From Hanamia caeni (GTDB lineage: Bacteria; Bacteroidota; Bacteroidia; Chitinophagales; Chitinophagaceae): a stretch of 64,000 nt of DNA. The notes below the pieces were generated by a model. That model had not been told where the DNA came from. It did no database searches and worked only from the letters and a program-made list of their open reading frames with translations. The stretch lies in NCBI RefSeq assembly GCF_003721595.1, contig NZ_RJJR01000002.1, forward strand, positions 1-64,000. Reading direction: 5' to 3'. A program made the translations under genes and the position numbers. The first letter of the stretch is position 1. Each line of letters starts with the position of its first letter. Positions 9,187-17,531 of this stretch are shown in pieces.

Positions 9187-9627
9187 ATGATCACAGATAA
9201 CAAAGCAAAAGGTTTTTTAAAGGGGGACAGAAATCCGAACGAGATACAAAATAATGAATGGAAAAATATTTTGCCCGATGAAATTTATCACATTGCGCGC
9301 GAAAAGGGCACTGAAAGGCCCGGCACAGGGAAATATTATCAACACAAAGAAGCAGGAACCTACTATTGCGCCGTATGTGGAAATCCTCTTTTTAAAAGCG
9401 ATGGAAAGTTTAACAGCAGTTGCGGCTGGCCTAGTTTCTTTGAGCCCATTTCCAAAGACAGCCTGATATATCACCCCGACAATTCATTTGGCATGCGGCG
9501 GACAGAAGTCCAATGTGGAAAATGCCATTCGCACCTTGGGCATGTTTTTGAAGATGGCCCGCCGCCTACCGGATTAAGATATTGTATTAATTCAGTTGTG
9601 TTGGGTTTTGAAAAAGCGGAAAAGTAG
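9187..9627 (+). CDS. msrB: Peptide-methionine (R)-S-oxide reductase
   Basis: A 146-residue enzyme that reduces methionine-R-sulfoxide in proteins. The structural zinc site is intact (Cys61, Cys64, Cys110, Cys113), and the catalytic Cys133 lies in RYCINSVVL. The segment CGWPSFFEP is characteristic of the family. There is no signal peptide, so it acts in the cytoplasm; no MsrA partner is present nearby. It is a single-gene unit converging with the GlsB-like gene, only 4 bp separating the two stops. Confidence 0.96.
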   Translation: MITDNKAKGFLKGDRNPNEIQNNEWKNILPDEIYHIAREKGTERPGTGKYYQHKEAGTYYCAVCGNPLFKSDGKFNSSCGWPSFFEPISKDSLIYHPDNSFGMRRTEVQCGKCHSHLGHVFEDGPPPTGLRYCINSVVLGFEKAEK

Positions 9628-9631
9628 ATTT

Positions 9632-9916
9632 TTAATCTCGCCCGGTAAAGGCTCTTCGCAGTAAAGCAACAAAAAAGGTAAAAATTGCTGAGCCTATTAT
9701 AGCCCAAATAATTGGAAAAGGCTTTCCCTCAACATTTACTGTAAAAAAATCAGGGAGGCCTAATTTTCCAGCTACCCAAAGGCCAATGTAAGCCCCGATA
9801 AAGCCAATAACTATAGAAACAAGGCAACCGCCAACGTTATAGCCGGCAATTGATTGGCCAATTCCACCGCAGATGGCGGCGATTAATAACAAGATGAAAA
9901 ATCCGAAAAGCGTCAT
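9632..9916 (-). CDS. GlsB/YeaQ/YmgE family stress-response membrane protein
   Basis: A 94-residue small membrane protein of the transglycosylase-associated family. Three hydrophobic helices are visible (about 3-24, 28-50 and 66-88), with the glycine-rich GGIGQSIAGYNVGG and IGFIGAYIG repeats of this family. Members are linked to general stress responses in many bacteria; the molecular role is unknown. It overlaps nothing and converges with msrB. Confidence 0.85.
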   Translation of the reverse strand: MTLFGFFILLLIAAICGGIGQSIAGYNVGGCLVSIVIGFIGAYIGLWVAGKLGLPDFFTVNVEGKPFPIIWAIIGSAIFTFFVALLRRAFTGRD

Positions 9917-10112
9917 AGTATAAAATTTAATTGTAAGAATTAGCTTTCATAAAATTAGTCTATTATGTATAGCAAATAAACAGCCCGCATTTTATTTTTC
10001 CAATAAAAAATATGGGATCTTGATTTTTTTAGCCTGATCTTTGACATGCTATAAAAAGTTTCAGCAATAAAGGTCAAGGAGCCATCTTCGTATAAAGAAA
10101 AGTAGATTTAGC

Positions 10113-10907
10113 ATGATGAATAGTAAACCGATTGAAAAAAATTTAATCTCAAAAAAGATAGATAATTTCTTTCTTGATTTTTATTCCGCCACCCGGTTTA
10201 TCATCCGATTTTTTAAGGAGCTTTTTGTTCCCCCTTACGAACTGAAGGAAATCATTAAACAATGCTACGAAATAGGATATAAATCTTTATTTCTGATTTC
10301 ACTTACCGGTTTTATTACAGGCCTGGTTTTTACAAAACAATCGCGTCCGTCGCTGGCTGATGTTGGCGCTACCTCATGGATTCCAAGTCTGGTGGCTATT
10401 GCTATTATCCGCGCTTTGGCCCCTTTGGTTACTGCCCTGATTTGCGCTGGCAAAGTGGGATCAAACATTGCCGCTGAATTGGGCTCAATGAAGGTTACTG
10501 AACAAATTGACGCGATGGAAGTATCCGCAGTAAATCCTTTTAAGTTTTTAGTAGTAAGCAGGGTATTGGCTACCACGCTGATGATACCTATATTAATGTG
10601 TTATACCGGGCTGGTGGCCATGATGGGCGCTTATTTAAACGTTCATCAAAATGAGATGACAAGCTTCATAACTTTCTTTCAACAGGCTTTCCAAAAAATT
10701 TCTTTTCTTGATATAATTTCATCATTAATAAAAAGCATTGTATATGGGTTTACAATAGGCATGGTAGGATGTTACAAAGGTTTTCATGCCAAAAACGGAA
10801 CTGAAGGCGTGGGAAAGGCTGCTAATTTATCTGTGGTTCTTTCCATGTTTTTGATATTTATTGAAGAAATCCTGATTGTGCAAATAACAAATAGCATACG
10901 TTACTAA
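10113..10907 (+). CDS. mlaE: MlaE-family ABC transporter permease
   Basis: A 264-residue inner-membrane permease of the MCE/Mla lipid transport family. About five hydrophobic segments are visible and the family core AELGSMKVTEQIDAMEVSAVNPFKFLVVSRVLA (split across 150-185) is intact. It would form the membrane channel moving phospholipids between the inner membrane and the MCE protein. The stop codon overlaps the mlaF start by one base (TAATG), so the two genes are translationally coupled. As usual in Bacteroidota, no mlaA, mlaB or mlaC is adjacent. Confidence 0.93.
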   Translation: MMNSKPIEKNLISKKIDNFFLDFYSATRFIIRFFKELFVPPYELKEIIKQCYEIGYKSLFLISLTGFITGLVFTKQSRPSLADVGATSWIPSLVAIAIIRALAPLVTALICAGKVGSNIAAELGSMKVTEQIDAMEVSAVNPFKFLVVSRVLATTLMIPILMCYTGLVAMMGAYLNVHQNEMTSFITFFQQAFQKISFLDIISSLIKSIVYGFTIGMVGCYKGFHAKNGTEGVGKAANLSVVLSMFLIFIEEILIVQITNSIRY

Positions 10908-11680
10908 TGGAATTAGAGAGAGAAAATTATAAGAAGGATGATGTGGTGATCTCGATAAGGGATTTATATAAAGCATTTGGGGATAACGAAGTACTGCGTG
11001 GCCTTGATCTTGATGTACATGAAAAAGAAAATGTGGCGGTATTAGGAAGATCGGGCACCGGAAAATCAGTATTGATTAAAATCGTTTGCGGTTTATTAAA
11101 GCCAGACAGCGGCGGGGTGAATGTTTTGGGAGAAGAAGTAGAATTACTGAACGGCAAGCAATTACAGGAACTCAGGCTACAAATCGGATTTTCTTTTCAA
11201 AACAGCGCCTTGTATGATAGTATGACGGTGAGAGAGAATCTGGCTTTTCCTTTAGTAAGACATGCGAAGCATTTAACTAAAAAGGAAGTGAAAGAACAGA
11301 TAGAAAGAGTGTTGAATGAAGTAGGGCTCATTCAAACGATTAACCAGATGCCGTCAGAACTTTCGGGCGGTCAGCGAAAAAGAATAGGGATAGCGAGGAC
11401 TTTGATTTTAAGGCCGAAGATTATGTTGTATGATGAGCCTACCTCGGGGCTAGATCCTATAACGAGCATTGAAATAAACAATCTCATCAACCAGGTGAAA
11501 CATAAATTCAATACCACTTCTATCATCATCACTCACGACCTTACCTGTGCGAAAACCACGGGCGATAAGGTGGCGATGTTGTACGATGGAAAATTTATTA
11601 AAAAAGGAACATTTGATGAAGTGTTTGCCAGCGATGATGAAAGAATTCAACATTTTTATAAATACAATTTTATTACATAA
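10907..11680 (+). CDS. mlaF: MlaF-type ABC transporter ATP-binding protein
   Basis: A 257-residue ATPase that powers the Mla/MCE permease. Walker A is GRSGTGKS, the signature is LSGGQRKRIGIART, Walker B is IMLYDEPTSGLDP and the switch His is in IIITHDL. It shares one base with mlaE upstream, and the MCE gene starts 3 nt after its stop, so the three genes form a tight operon. Confidence 0.94.
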   Translation: MELERENYKKDDVVISIRDLYKAFGDNEVLRGLDLDVHEKENVAVLGRSGTGKSVLIKIVCGLLKPDSGGVNVLGEEVELLNGKQLQELRLQIGFSFQNSALYDSMTVRENLAFPLVRHAKHLTKKEVKEQIERVLNEVGLIQTINQMPSELSGGQRKRIGIARTLILRPKIMLYDEPTSGLDPITSIEINNLINQVKHKFNTTSIIITHDLTCAKTTGDKVAMLYDGKFIKKGTFDEVFASDDERIQHFYKYNFIT

Positions 11681-11682
11681 TT

Positions 11683-12687
11683 ATGAGATCGACCGGAAAC
11701 AGACGGGGAATAATAGTCGGGATATTTATTGTGATTGGCCTCGCAATACTTATTTGGGCTATACTTACACTTGGCTCTCAAAAAAATACTTTTGAAAGAT
11801 CAATTGGCGTTAAGACATTTTTTCAAAATGTAAATGGCCTTCAAAAGGGAAACAATATTTGGTTTTCCGGCGTAAAAGTCGGCACCATTGAAAATGTTTC
11901 TCTTATTGGGACAGGCAAGGTGGAAGTAGACATGAATATTAATGAAAAATCCATTCCCTACATACACAAAAATGCCAAGGCCAAACTTTCTACCGACGGC
12001 CTGATAGGAAATAAAATAATAGAAATATACGGAGGTACGCCGCAATCGCCACAGATTGCTGAAGGCGATGTTTTAAACAATGACGAATTGCTTAGTACCG
12101 ATGAGATGATGGCCACCCTTTCAAAAAATAATGACAACCTCCTTGAAATTACAAACAACCTTAAAGTGGTAAGCGCCCAGATGGCCGAAGGAAAAGGATC
12201 TGTTGGCAAGCTGTTGAAAGACGAAACCTTCGCTAACGAACTTATAAAAACAGTGGGAATCCTGAAAAATGCATCGTCAAACGTGCAACAATTATCGGCG
12301 AATGTAAACCGCTATACAGCCCGGTTGAATGATTCCGGAACTCTTGCCAACGACCTTGTAAGCGATACCGTAATATTTAGCAGGTTAAGGTCCACCGTCG
12401 GAAAATTGCAGCAAATGGCGGATAAGTCAAATGAAGTAGTTAACAGCCTGCAGGGTGCGGCCAACACCGTTAACGACGGATTAAAAAATCCGAATACGCC
12501 GGCAGGAATGCTGTTAGGGGATGAAAAAACTGCCGCCTCATTAAAAATCACGATGCAAAATCTTCAGTCTGCCAGCGTAAAGCTGAACGATGACCTGGAA
12601 GCTGTTCAGCACAACTTCCTGCTCCGCGGATTTTTCAGGAAAAAGGCTAAGGCCGAAAAGGCTAATGCAGACACTTTATCTAAATAA
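11683..12687 (+). CDS. mlaD: MlaD/MCE domain protein
   Basis: A 334-residue protein with one N-terminal membrane anchor (about 9-31), an MCE domain (about 38-115; GLQKGNNIWFSGVKVGTIENV and DGLIGNKIIEIYGG) and a long helical periplasmic region with AEGKGSVGKLLKDE, probably forming a tunnel or coiled structure. MCE proteins bind lipids in the periplasm and dock on the MlaE permease. The C-terminus is Lys/Ala rich (RKKAKAEKANAD). It is the third gene of the mlaEFD operon. Confidence 0.92.
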   Translation: MRSTGNRRGIIVGIFIVIGLAILIWAILTLGSQKNTFERSIGVKTFFQNVNGLQKGNNIWFSGVKVGTIENVSLIGTGKVEVDMNINEKSIPYIHKNAKAKLSTDGLIGNKIIEIYGGTPQSPQIAEGDVLNNDELLSTDEMMATLSKNNDNLLEITNNLKVVSAQMAEGKGSVGKLLKDETFANELIKTVGILKNASSNVQQLSANVNRYTARLNDSGTLANDLVSDTVIFSRLRSTVGKLQQMADKSNEVVNSLQGAANTVNDGLKNPNTPAGMLLGDEKTAASLKITMQNLQSASVKLNDDLEAVQHNFLLRGFFRKKAKAEKANADTLSK

Positions 12688-12742
12688 GGCGCTTCCGGGC
12701 TTTTAAAAAAGTTAATTGAAGATTTTCCGAAAAAAAATATTT

Positions 12743-12750
12743 TATTTTTG
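12743..12750 (+). promoter_or_regulatory. -7 box TATTTTTG before the rhodanese-like gene
   Basis: TATTTTTG fits TAnnTTTG exactly and ends 14 nt before the ATG at 12765, giving a very short leader. It indicates that this gene is transcribed separately from mlaEFD. Confidence 0.55.
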
Positions 12751-12764
12751 AAAAAAGCCGCTTT

Positions 12765-13214
12765 ATGAAAACAGGAAAATTATTTTTTTTCATCGCACTG
12801 ACTTTTGTTCTGTTTGCTTTTCAGCAATGCAAAGCCCAGGAACCAAAGCCTGAAAACTGGACTTCCGGACAGTTGATGCAGCCCGCCGATTTGGCTCAGG
12901 CCCTAAAGAATAATAAAGATATTCCACTTATTTATTGCGTAGGTCCAGGCGTAGTGATCCCCCATTCTGTAAATATCGGCATGACGGATAAAGCCGAAAA
13001 CATTCAGAAATTGAAAGATTCTTTAAACAAGGTAAGCCGCGATGCTAATATTGTTATTTATTGCGGCTGCTGCCCTTTCGCACGTTGTCCAAATGTGAGG
13101 CCGGCAATTGCGCTACTTAAGGAAATGAAATTTACCAATTATCATTTGCTCAATTTGCCTCATAATATTAAAACTGATTGGATTTCCAAAGGATATCCAC
13201 AGATATCAGAATAA
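12765..13214 (+). CDS. Secreted rhodanese-like domain protein
   Basis: A 149-residue exported protein. A signal peptide (about 1-24, MKTGKLFFFIALTFVLFAFQQCKAQ) is followed by a rhodanese-like fold: the segment NIVIYCGCCPFARCPNVRPA carries the expected loop Cys after the beta-strand, but with an unusual Cys-rich loop (CGCCPFARCPN) in place of the normal CxxGxR/S. The ending LLNLPHNIKTDWISKGYP matches the usual C-terminal rhodanese strand and helix. It may handle persulfide, a metal or a disulfide in the periplasm; this is inference. It lies 13 bp upstream of another secreted protein and may be co-transcribed with it. Confidence 0.75.
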   Translation: MKTGKLFFFIALTFVLFAFQQCKAQEPKPENWTSGQLMQPADLAQALKNNKDIPLIYCVGPGVVIPHSVNIGMTDKAENIQKLKDSLNKVSRDANIVIYCGCCPFARCPNVRPAIALLKEMKFTNYHLLNLPHNIKTDWISKGYPQISE

Positions 13215-13227
13215 AAAACGGAGAAGC

Positions 13228-13872
13228 ATGAATGAGATAAAAAAAATCGCCGTCCTGTCTTTTACAATGCTTTTTGTATCGCAGGTTTTTGCCCAAAGCG
13301 ACGATATACCAGACTCAAGAAGAAAAACTGAATCATTTGAGCGATTTCATAACAACGAAATCCGCGCTGAGCTTGCCACTTTTACACTCGCAGGCATTGG
13401 CGAGGGTGCACCCACAACGCCGCTCACCAAAGTTACCTTTACTTCTTTGGGAAAAGATTCAATCGTTATCGAAGGCAGCGGCATAAAAGCCGAGGTAAAA
13501 ACTGCGCCCTTTGATCCAACGAAACATAAGCTAAATTATGATGATAAAACCCTGGTCAGAATTGACAGAAGACCTTATTATGGCGGCGCCTATGGAAAAG
13601 TTCCTAAAACGGAAATCAGCAGCGTGATTTTGATAATTCGTGGCGATACGATCGATATTCCGGCCACAGCCTACAACGATTTATATAATTTAAATTTTAC
13701 CTACACGGATAAAGGAGTAGAACGAACTACCGATGCTGTGTATATTACCGTATCAGGCACAAGGGTTTATCTTTACTTGTATTCCAGAGATCGGGTTGGC
13801 AGCTATGAAGTAACATGGATAATCCAGGACAGAAGATACCTGCGCCGGATTTTGGATTATGACATCATGTAA
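13228..13872 (+). CDS. Secreted protein of unknown function
   Basis: A 214-residue protein with a clear signal peptide (about 1-22, ending VFAQ). I do not recognise a named family. The mature part is rich in beta-strand-like alternation (DSIVIEGSGIKAEVKT, VYITVSGTRVYLYLYS) and in Tyr/Arg, with no Cys, no obvious catalytic motif and no membrane anchor. It follows the rhodanese-like gene by 13 bp, so they are probably co-transcribed. Confidence 0.6.
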   Translation: MNEIKKIAVLSFTMLFVSQVFAQSDDIPDSRRKTESFERFHNNEIRAELATFTLAGIGEGAPTTPLTKVTFTSLGKDSIVIEGSGIKAEVKTAPFDPTKHKLNYDDKTLVRIDRRPYYGGAYGKVPKTEISSVILIIRGDTIDIPATAYNDLYNLNFTYTDKGVERTTDAVYITVSGTRVYLYLYSRDRVGSYEVTWIIQDRRYLRRILDYDIM

Positions 13873-13983
13873 ATTCAATAGCGATAACGCTCACTTATCC
13901 TGCTCATTCCCTGAAAAGAATTTTCTTTTAGCAGAATAAAAATCTTTCTGATTTATTCTTTTACTGCCAGCCAGCATATAAAA

Positions 13984-14016
13984 AAGGCATTTATAAGTCT
14001 TGCTTACAAATGCCTT
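13984..14016 (-). terminator. Terminator of the OmpA-family gene
   Basis: Arms AAGGCATTTATAAG (13984-13997) and CTTACAAATGCCTT (14003-14016) pair over 14 bp with one mismatch and a 5-nt loop. On the minus strand the stem runs into TTTTTT, so it ends the leftward gene whose stop is at 14043. Confidence 0.85.
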
Positions 14017-14042
14017 CTCATATATCTGTTGTTTGATTGCCG

Positions 14043-14915
14043 TTATGGAGTAGTTTTGGTTGAATCGCTTGGCGGATGGCCAATCAAATCCATAAACTGG
14101 TCAAGCTTTGGTGTAATAATAATTTCTGTGCGGCGGTTTTGAGATTTTCCATCCACGGTAGCATTGCTGGCAATGGGATTGTATTCTCCGCGGCCACCTG
14201 CGGTCATACGTTTTGGATCCACACCGAAATTATTTTGCAAGGCCTGCACTACGGAGGAGGCTCTTAAGGCGCTCAAATCCCAGTTGTTGCGGATGTTTGT
14301 TTTTGAAATCGGGACGTTATCGGTGTTTCCTTCCACCAGCACATCATAATCTTTATAATCTGTAATGATTTTTGCAATCTTTGAAAGAGTGGAATTTGCC
14401 CTATCTGAAATTTCATAGCTTCCGGATTTGTAAAGCATATTATCTGAAAGAGAAATATAAACTACGCCTTTCAATACTTTTACGTCCACATCCTGCATTT
14501 CATCTTTGCTGAGCGACCTTGTGAGATTATTGGTAAGCACCATGTTCAATGAATCGCTCTTGCTTTTTGAAGCAATCAGCTCCTGGATATATTTGTTGGA
14601 AGCATTTATCTCATCCACGAGTTTGGAAACATTTACATTTCCCTGCCCTGCGGAGGTAAGGCATTTGTCAAGCGCACTCTGCAATGAGGCTACATGGTTA
14701 CGTTCGGCGTTTAATTGATCGCGCAATCCTGCAAGAAGCACATTAGCATGGTCGAGTTGCCCTTTGCATTCTTCGCTTTCTCTCGTTAACTGGCTGTTTC
14801 GTTCCATTACTTTGTTGTAATTGGAATAGAGCGCATTAAATTTTTTTGTGCTCGTGCAACTCGTGGCAAAAATCATTGCTGCTGCAGCAACCATTAAACT
14901 AACATTAATTTTCAC
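14043..14915 (-). CDS. OmpA-family lipoprotein
   Basis: A 290-residue outer-membrane-anchored lipoprotein. The signal peptide ends in a lipobox (IFATSC), followed by a helical, probably coiled-coil region with Glu/Gln/Leu spacing (about 30-135) and a C-terminal OmpA/MotB peptidoglycan-binding domain (NWDLSALRASSVV, GRGEYNPIASN, NRRTEIIITP). It would tether the outer membrane to peptidoglycan. The open frame begins at a TTG at 14939, but the GTG at 14915 gives a compact signal peptide (MKINVSLMVAAAAM); the start is uncertain. It is monocistronic with its own terminator. Confidence 0.88.
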   Translation of the reverse strand: MKINVSLMVAAAAMIFATSCTSTKKFNALYSNYNKVMERNSQLTRESEECKGQLDHANVLLAGLRDQLNAERNHVASLQSALDKCLTSAGQGNVNVSKLVDEINASNKYIQELIASKSKSDSLNMVLTNNLTRSLSKDEMQDVDVKVLKGVVYISLSDNMLYKSGSYEISDRANSTLSKIAKIITDYKDYDVLVEGNTDNVPISKTNIRNNWDLSALRASSVVQALQNNFGVDPKRMTAGGRGEYNPIASNATVDGKSQNRRTEIIITPKLDQFMDLIGHPPSDSTKTTP

Positions 14916-15044
14916 TGTTTTAAAATTTTTAGTTAACAAATCGTGTATGTGTAAAAGAATTATGCCAAGATATTAATTTAAAAACAAACAGTTGGTAATA
15001 TTAGCTTAAATGATAATTTTTTGCCAAAAAAATAAGAATTCTCC

Positions 15045-15062
15045 TTATTTGCCTGTTTACTG
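15045..15062 (+). repeat. Dispersed motif copy (exact), intergenic
   Basis: TTATTTG-CCTG-TTTACTG, exact at all fixed positions. Its first 16 bases are identical to the copy at 22211. It lies 43 bp beyond the stop of the last permease gene of the efflux operon. Confidence 0.55.
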
Positions 15063-15104
15063 AGTACATAAAGCGTATGATAAAGCTTAGCTTTTAATGC
15101 AATG

Positions 15105-16223
15105 CTAATTTCGTTTTCTGTAATTTAATATTGCCCATCCGTTAAAGAATACCGCAAAGCCAATTACAGCAAAAATTTGATTTTGAATGTCTGCAATTCC
15201 GCTTCCTTTTAAGATTACCATTCGCATCACTTCAATAAAATAGGTAACGGGGTTAAACCACGTGATTACTTGCGCCCAATGCGGCATGCTCTCAACAGGT
15301 GTAAATAATCCGCTCATCAAATTAAAAATCATGATTAAAAAAAAGGCTACCAAAAAAGATTGCTGCTGTGTTTCGGCATAGGTAGAAAGCAGCAAGCCCA
15401 GCCCAAGTATGGCCAGTAAATAAATGGCTGAAAATAGGTAAATGGTGAAATAGCTTCCCAGGGGAATGATGCCATACACCAGCCAGGCGATGATTAGCCC
15501 CGCAGTTAAAACTACCAATGCCAAAATCCAAAAAGGAATTAATTTACCAAGAATAAAATAAGTCTTTTTAATCGGGCTCACATTGATTTGTTCAATCGTG
15601 CCCAATTCTTTTTCTTTCACAATATTGAGTGCCGCAAAATTGGAACCTATGATGGTGATGAGCATTACCAATATGCCCGGCACCATAAAATAGGGATAAT
15701 TCATTTCAGGATTATACCAGTCAGAATATTCCACGTCAATAACCGGCTGGGGATTAAACCTTGGAAACTGAATCCATTTCATTCTTACCGTCTGGTTATA
15801 GTTTTGTATGATTTGTTGAATGTAAGCAGAGCCAAGACCCGCCTTGATTCCATTGATGGCATTGGCCGCAACAAACAGATCGGCTTCGCTATTTTTAATA
15901 AGTTTTTTTTGAAAATCGGCCGGAATTTCTAAAATAATATCTGATTTATCCAATTCAACCGAGCGCAACGCTTGCGAAAATATAGCGCTGTATTCTTTTA
16001 ACCTGAAATACCCGGAAGAGGTAATCTTGTTAATTAATATTTGTGAATATTGAGAATGATCATTGTCAACAACCGCCAGGTTGATGTTTTTTATTTGATA
16101 ATTTGCGGCCAAAGGCAAAATGAGTAATTGCGCAAGCGGCGCTATGAACAATACCCGGAATATCGAAGGATCGCGGAAGATTTGGCGAAATTCTTTTTGC
16201 AATAAAAATTTGAGTACTCTCAT
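15105..16223 (-). CDS. ABC-2 type transporter permease (YbhR-like)
   Basis: A 372-residue ABC-2 permease. One N-terminal helix (about 22-42), a large extracytoplasmic domain (about 45-175), and five C-terminal membrane segments (about 178-368) are visible, with the conserved cytoplasmic segment NIVKEKELGTIEQINVSPI. It overlaps the upstream permease gene by 4 nt (ATGA). Order and architecture match YbhR of the E. coli YbhFSR exporter; with the TolC and HlyD-type genes it should form a drug or lipid exporter spanning the envelope. Confidence 0.9.
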   Translation of the reverse strand: MRVLKFLLQKEFRQIFRDPSIFRVLFIAPLAQLLILPLAANYQIKNINLAVVDNDHSQYSQILINKITSSGYFRLKEYSAIFSQALRSVELDKSDIILEIPADFQKKLIKNSEADLFVAANAINGIKAGLGSAYIQQIIQNYNQTVRMKWIQFPRFNPQPVIDVEYSDWYNPEMNYPYFMVPGILVMLITIIGSNFAALNIVKEKELGTIEQINVSPIKKTYFILGKLIPFWILALVVLTAGLIIAWLVYGIIPLGSYFTIYLFSAIYLLAILGLGLLLSTYAETQQQSFLVAFFLIMIFNLMSGLFTPVESMPHWAQVITWFNPVTYFIEVMRMVILKGSGIADIQNQIFAVIGFAVFFNGWAILNYRKRN

Positions 16224-17326
16224 GCCAGTCTCATTTTAAAGCTTCTGATACTGATGCCTAATATCACTAAAGTCATTATTATCAAAATCAATGTTTCTTT
16301 CCAAATAGCCCAGAATCCAAGCCCTTTTATCATGATAGATACCACGATTGTATAAAACCATTTTGCGGGAACAATGTTTGACAACACCTGTAACGGCCAG
16401 GGCATGCTTTCAATAGGAAACAGGAACCCGCTGAATAACAAGGTGGGCAAAAACAAACTCAACAGCGAAGTAAACATGGCGGATTGCTGTGTGGAGGAAG
16501 CATTGGAAATTAATATGCCGGTTGCGAGGGCGGTGATAGTAAACAAAATGCTTTCCATTAGCAGCAAAGCGAGGCTTCCGTTTATAGGGACTTTGAGAAC
16601 ATAAACACTCAGCACCAGGATACAGGCAACATTAAAAATAGAAACAGCGAGGTAAGGAATTGTTTTAGCTATGATTATCCGAAAGGGCTTTAGAGGAGAA
16701 ACCAGGATGACTTCCATAGTGCCTAATTCTTTTTCTTTTACAATAGCAATTGACGTCATCATCGCGCAAACCAGCATAAGAACCAAAGCCATTACCCCGG
16801 GCACGAAGCTATAAGCCGATTTAAGTTCAGGGTTATAAAGCATTCGCAGGTTGGTTTTGATGGTATAGGGCAAATCTTTATTTTGTTCCAGTGATTGCTG
16901 GTAATCGTGGATGATAGAAGAGGCGTAAAAAGTCAATGTGTTAGCCGTATTTGGGTCGCTGGCGTCTGCGATCAATTGTACCTGTGCAAAATTATTATGG
17001 CGAAGATCATGTTGAAAATTTTGAGGAAAAACAACGGCGAGCCTTATTTTGCCCTCCCGAAATGTAGCGCCAATTTCTTCGTAAGACCTGAGATATTTAA
17101 TAACCCGAAAATACCTGCTTGCGTTAAATTCATTAATAACCGCCGTTGTTGCTGCATCCTTTGATTGATCGAAAACCGCTATTTCTGCGTTCTTCACTTC
17201 ATTGGTTAGCGCGAACCCATATAAAATAATTTGCACTATGGGCATCCAAATCAAAATAAATAAAGTTCGCCTGTCTCTCCAGATATGAAGCCATTCTTTT
17301 TTTACTAAAATTAAAAATTGGTTCAT
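16220..17326 (-). CDS. ABC-2 type transporter permease (YbhS-like)
   Basis: A 368-residue ABC-2 permease, paralogous to the one downstream. It has the same plan: N-terminal helix (about 22-43), extracytoplasmic domain (to about 172) and five C-terminal helices, with the coupling segment IAIVKEKELGTMEVILVSPL. The two permeases probably form a heterodimer. The 4-nt overlap implies coupled translation. A 205-bp gap separates it from the upstream ATPase gene, so an internal promoter is possible. Confidence 0.9.
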   Translation of the reverse strand: MNQFLILVKKEWLHIWRDRRTLFILIWMPIVQIILYGFALTNEVKNAEIAVFDQSKDAATTAVINEFNASRYFRVIKYLRSYEEIGATFREGKIRLAVVFPQNFQHDLRHNNFAQVQLIADASDPNTANTLTFYASSIIHDYQQSLEQNKDLPYTIKTNLRMLYNPELKSAYSFVPGVMALVLMLVCAMMTSIAIVKEKELGTMEVILVSPLKPFRIIIAKTIPYLAVSIFNVACILVLSVYVLKVPINGSLALLLMESILFTITALATGILISNASSTQQSAMFTSLLSLFLPTLLFSGFLFPIESMPWPLQVLSNIVPAKWFYTIVVSIMIKGLGFWAIWKETLILIIMTLVILGISIRSFKMRLA

Positions 17327-17378
17327 GGTAAAAAGCTTTTAGCGAATTTTATTCATCTAAGTGTCTTTATTTGAATAC

Positions 17379-17403
17379 TGAATATTGATTATTGAATATT
17401 GAT
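17379..17403. repeat. Two-copy 14-bp direct repeat
   Basis: TGAATATTGAT begins at 17379 and again at 17393, a 14-nt period, with a degenerate third copy just before. It lies in the 205-bp gap inside the efflux operon. The purpose is unknown; short AT repeats of this type are common in Bacteroidota gaps. Confidence 0.45.
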
Positions 17404-17477
17404 ACTTTATTCACTTCCTTCAAATGTCAACATACATTTACTTTTCATAGCCTTTTAAAGCAGAATAAAAATTTCAG

Positions 17478-17495
17478 TTATTTGTTCGTTTACTG
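17478..17495 (+). repeat. Dispersed motif copy (exact), within the efflux operon gap
   Basis: TTATTTG-TTCG-TTTACTG, exact at all fixed positions. Bases 17479-17497 are identical to the copy inside paaZ (6877-6895). Confidence 0.55.
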
Positions 17496-17531
17496 TTTCA
17501 TACTTTCTGTAAACCCCGGACCTCCATCACC

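Noticed and set aside
9659..9678. GlsB gene segment CAGTAAAGCAACAAAAAA as a motif copy
   Set aside because: Only the second half matches; the A-run destroys the TTATTTG half.
15045..15062. Dispersed motif as a sigma promoter
   Set aside because: It contains TTTG but copies lack a TAnnTTTG box 20 nt downstream and occur inside genes.
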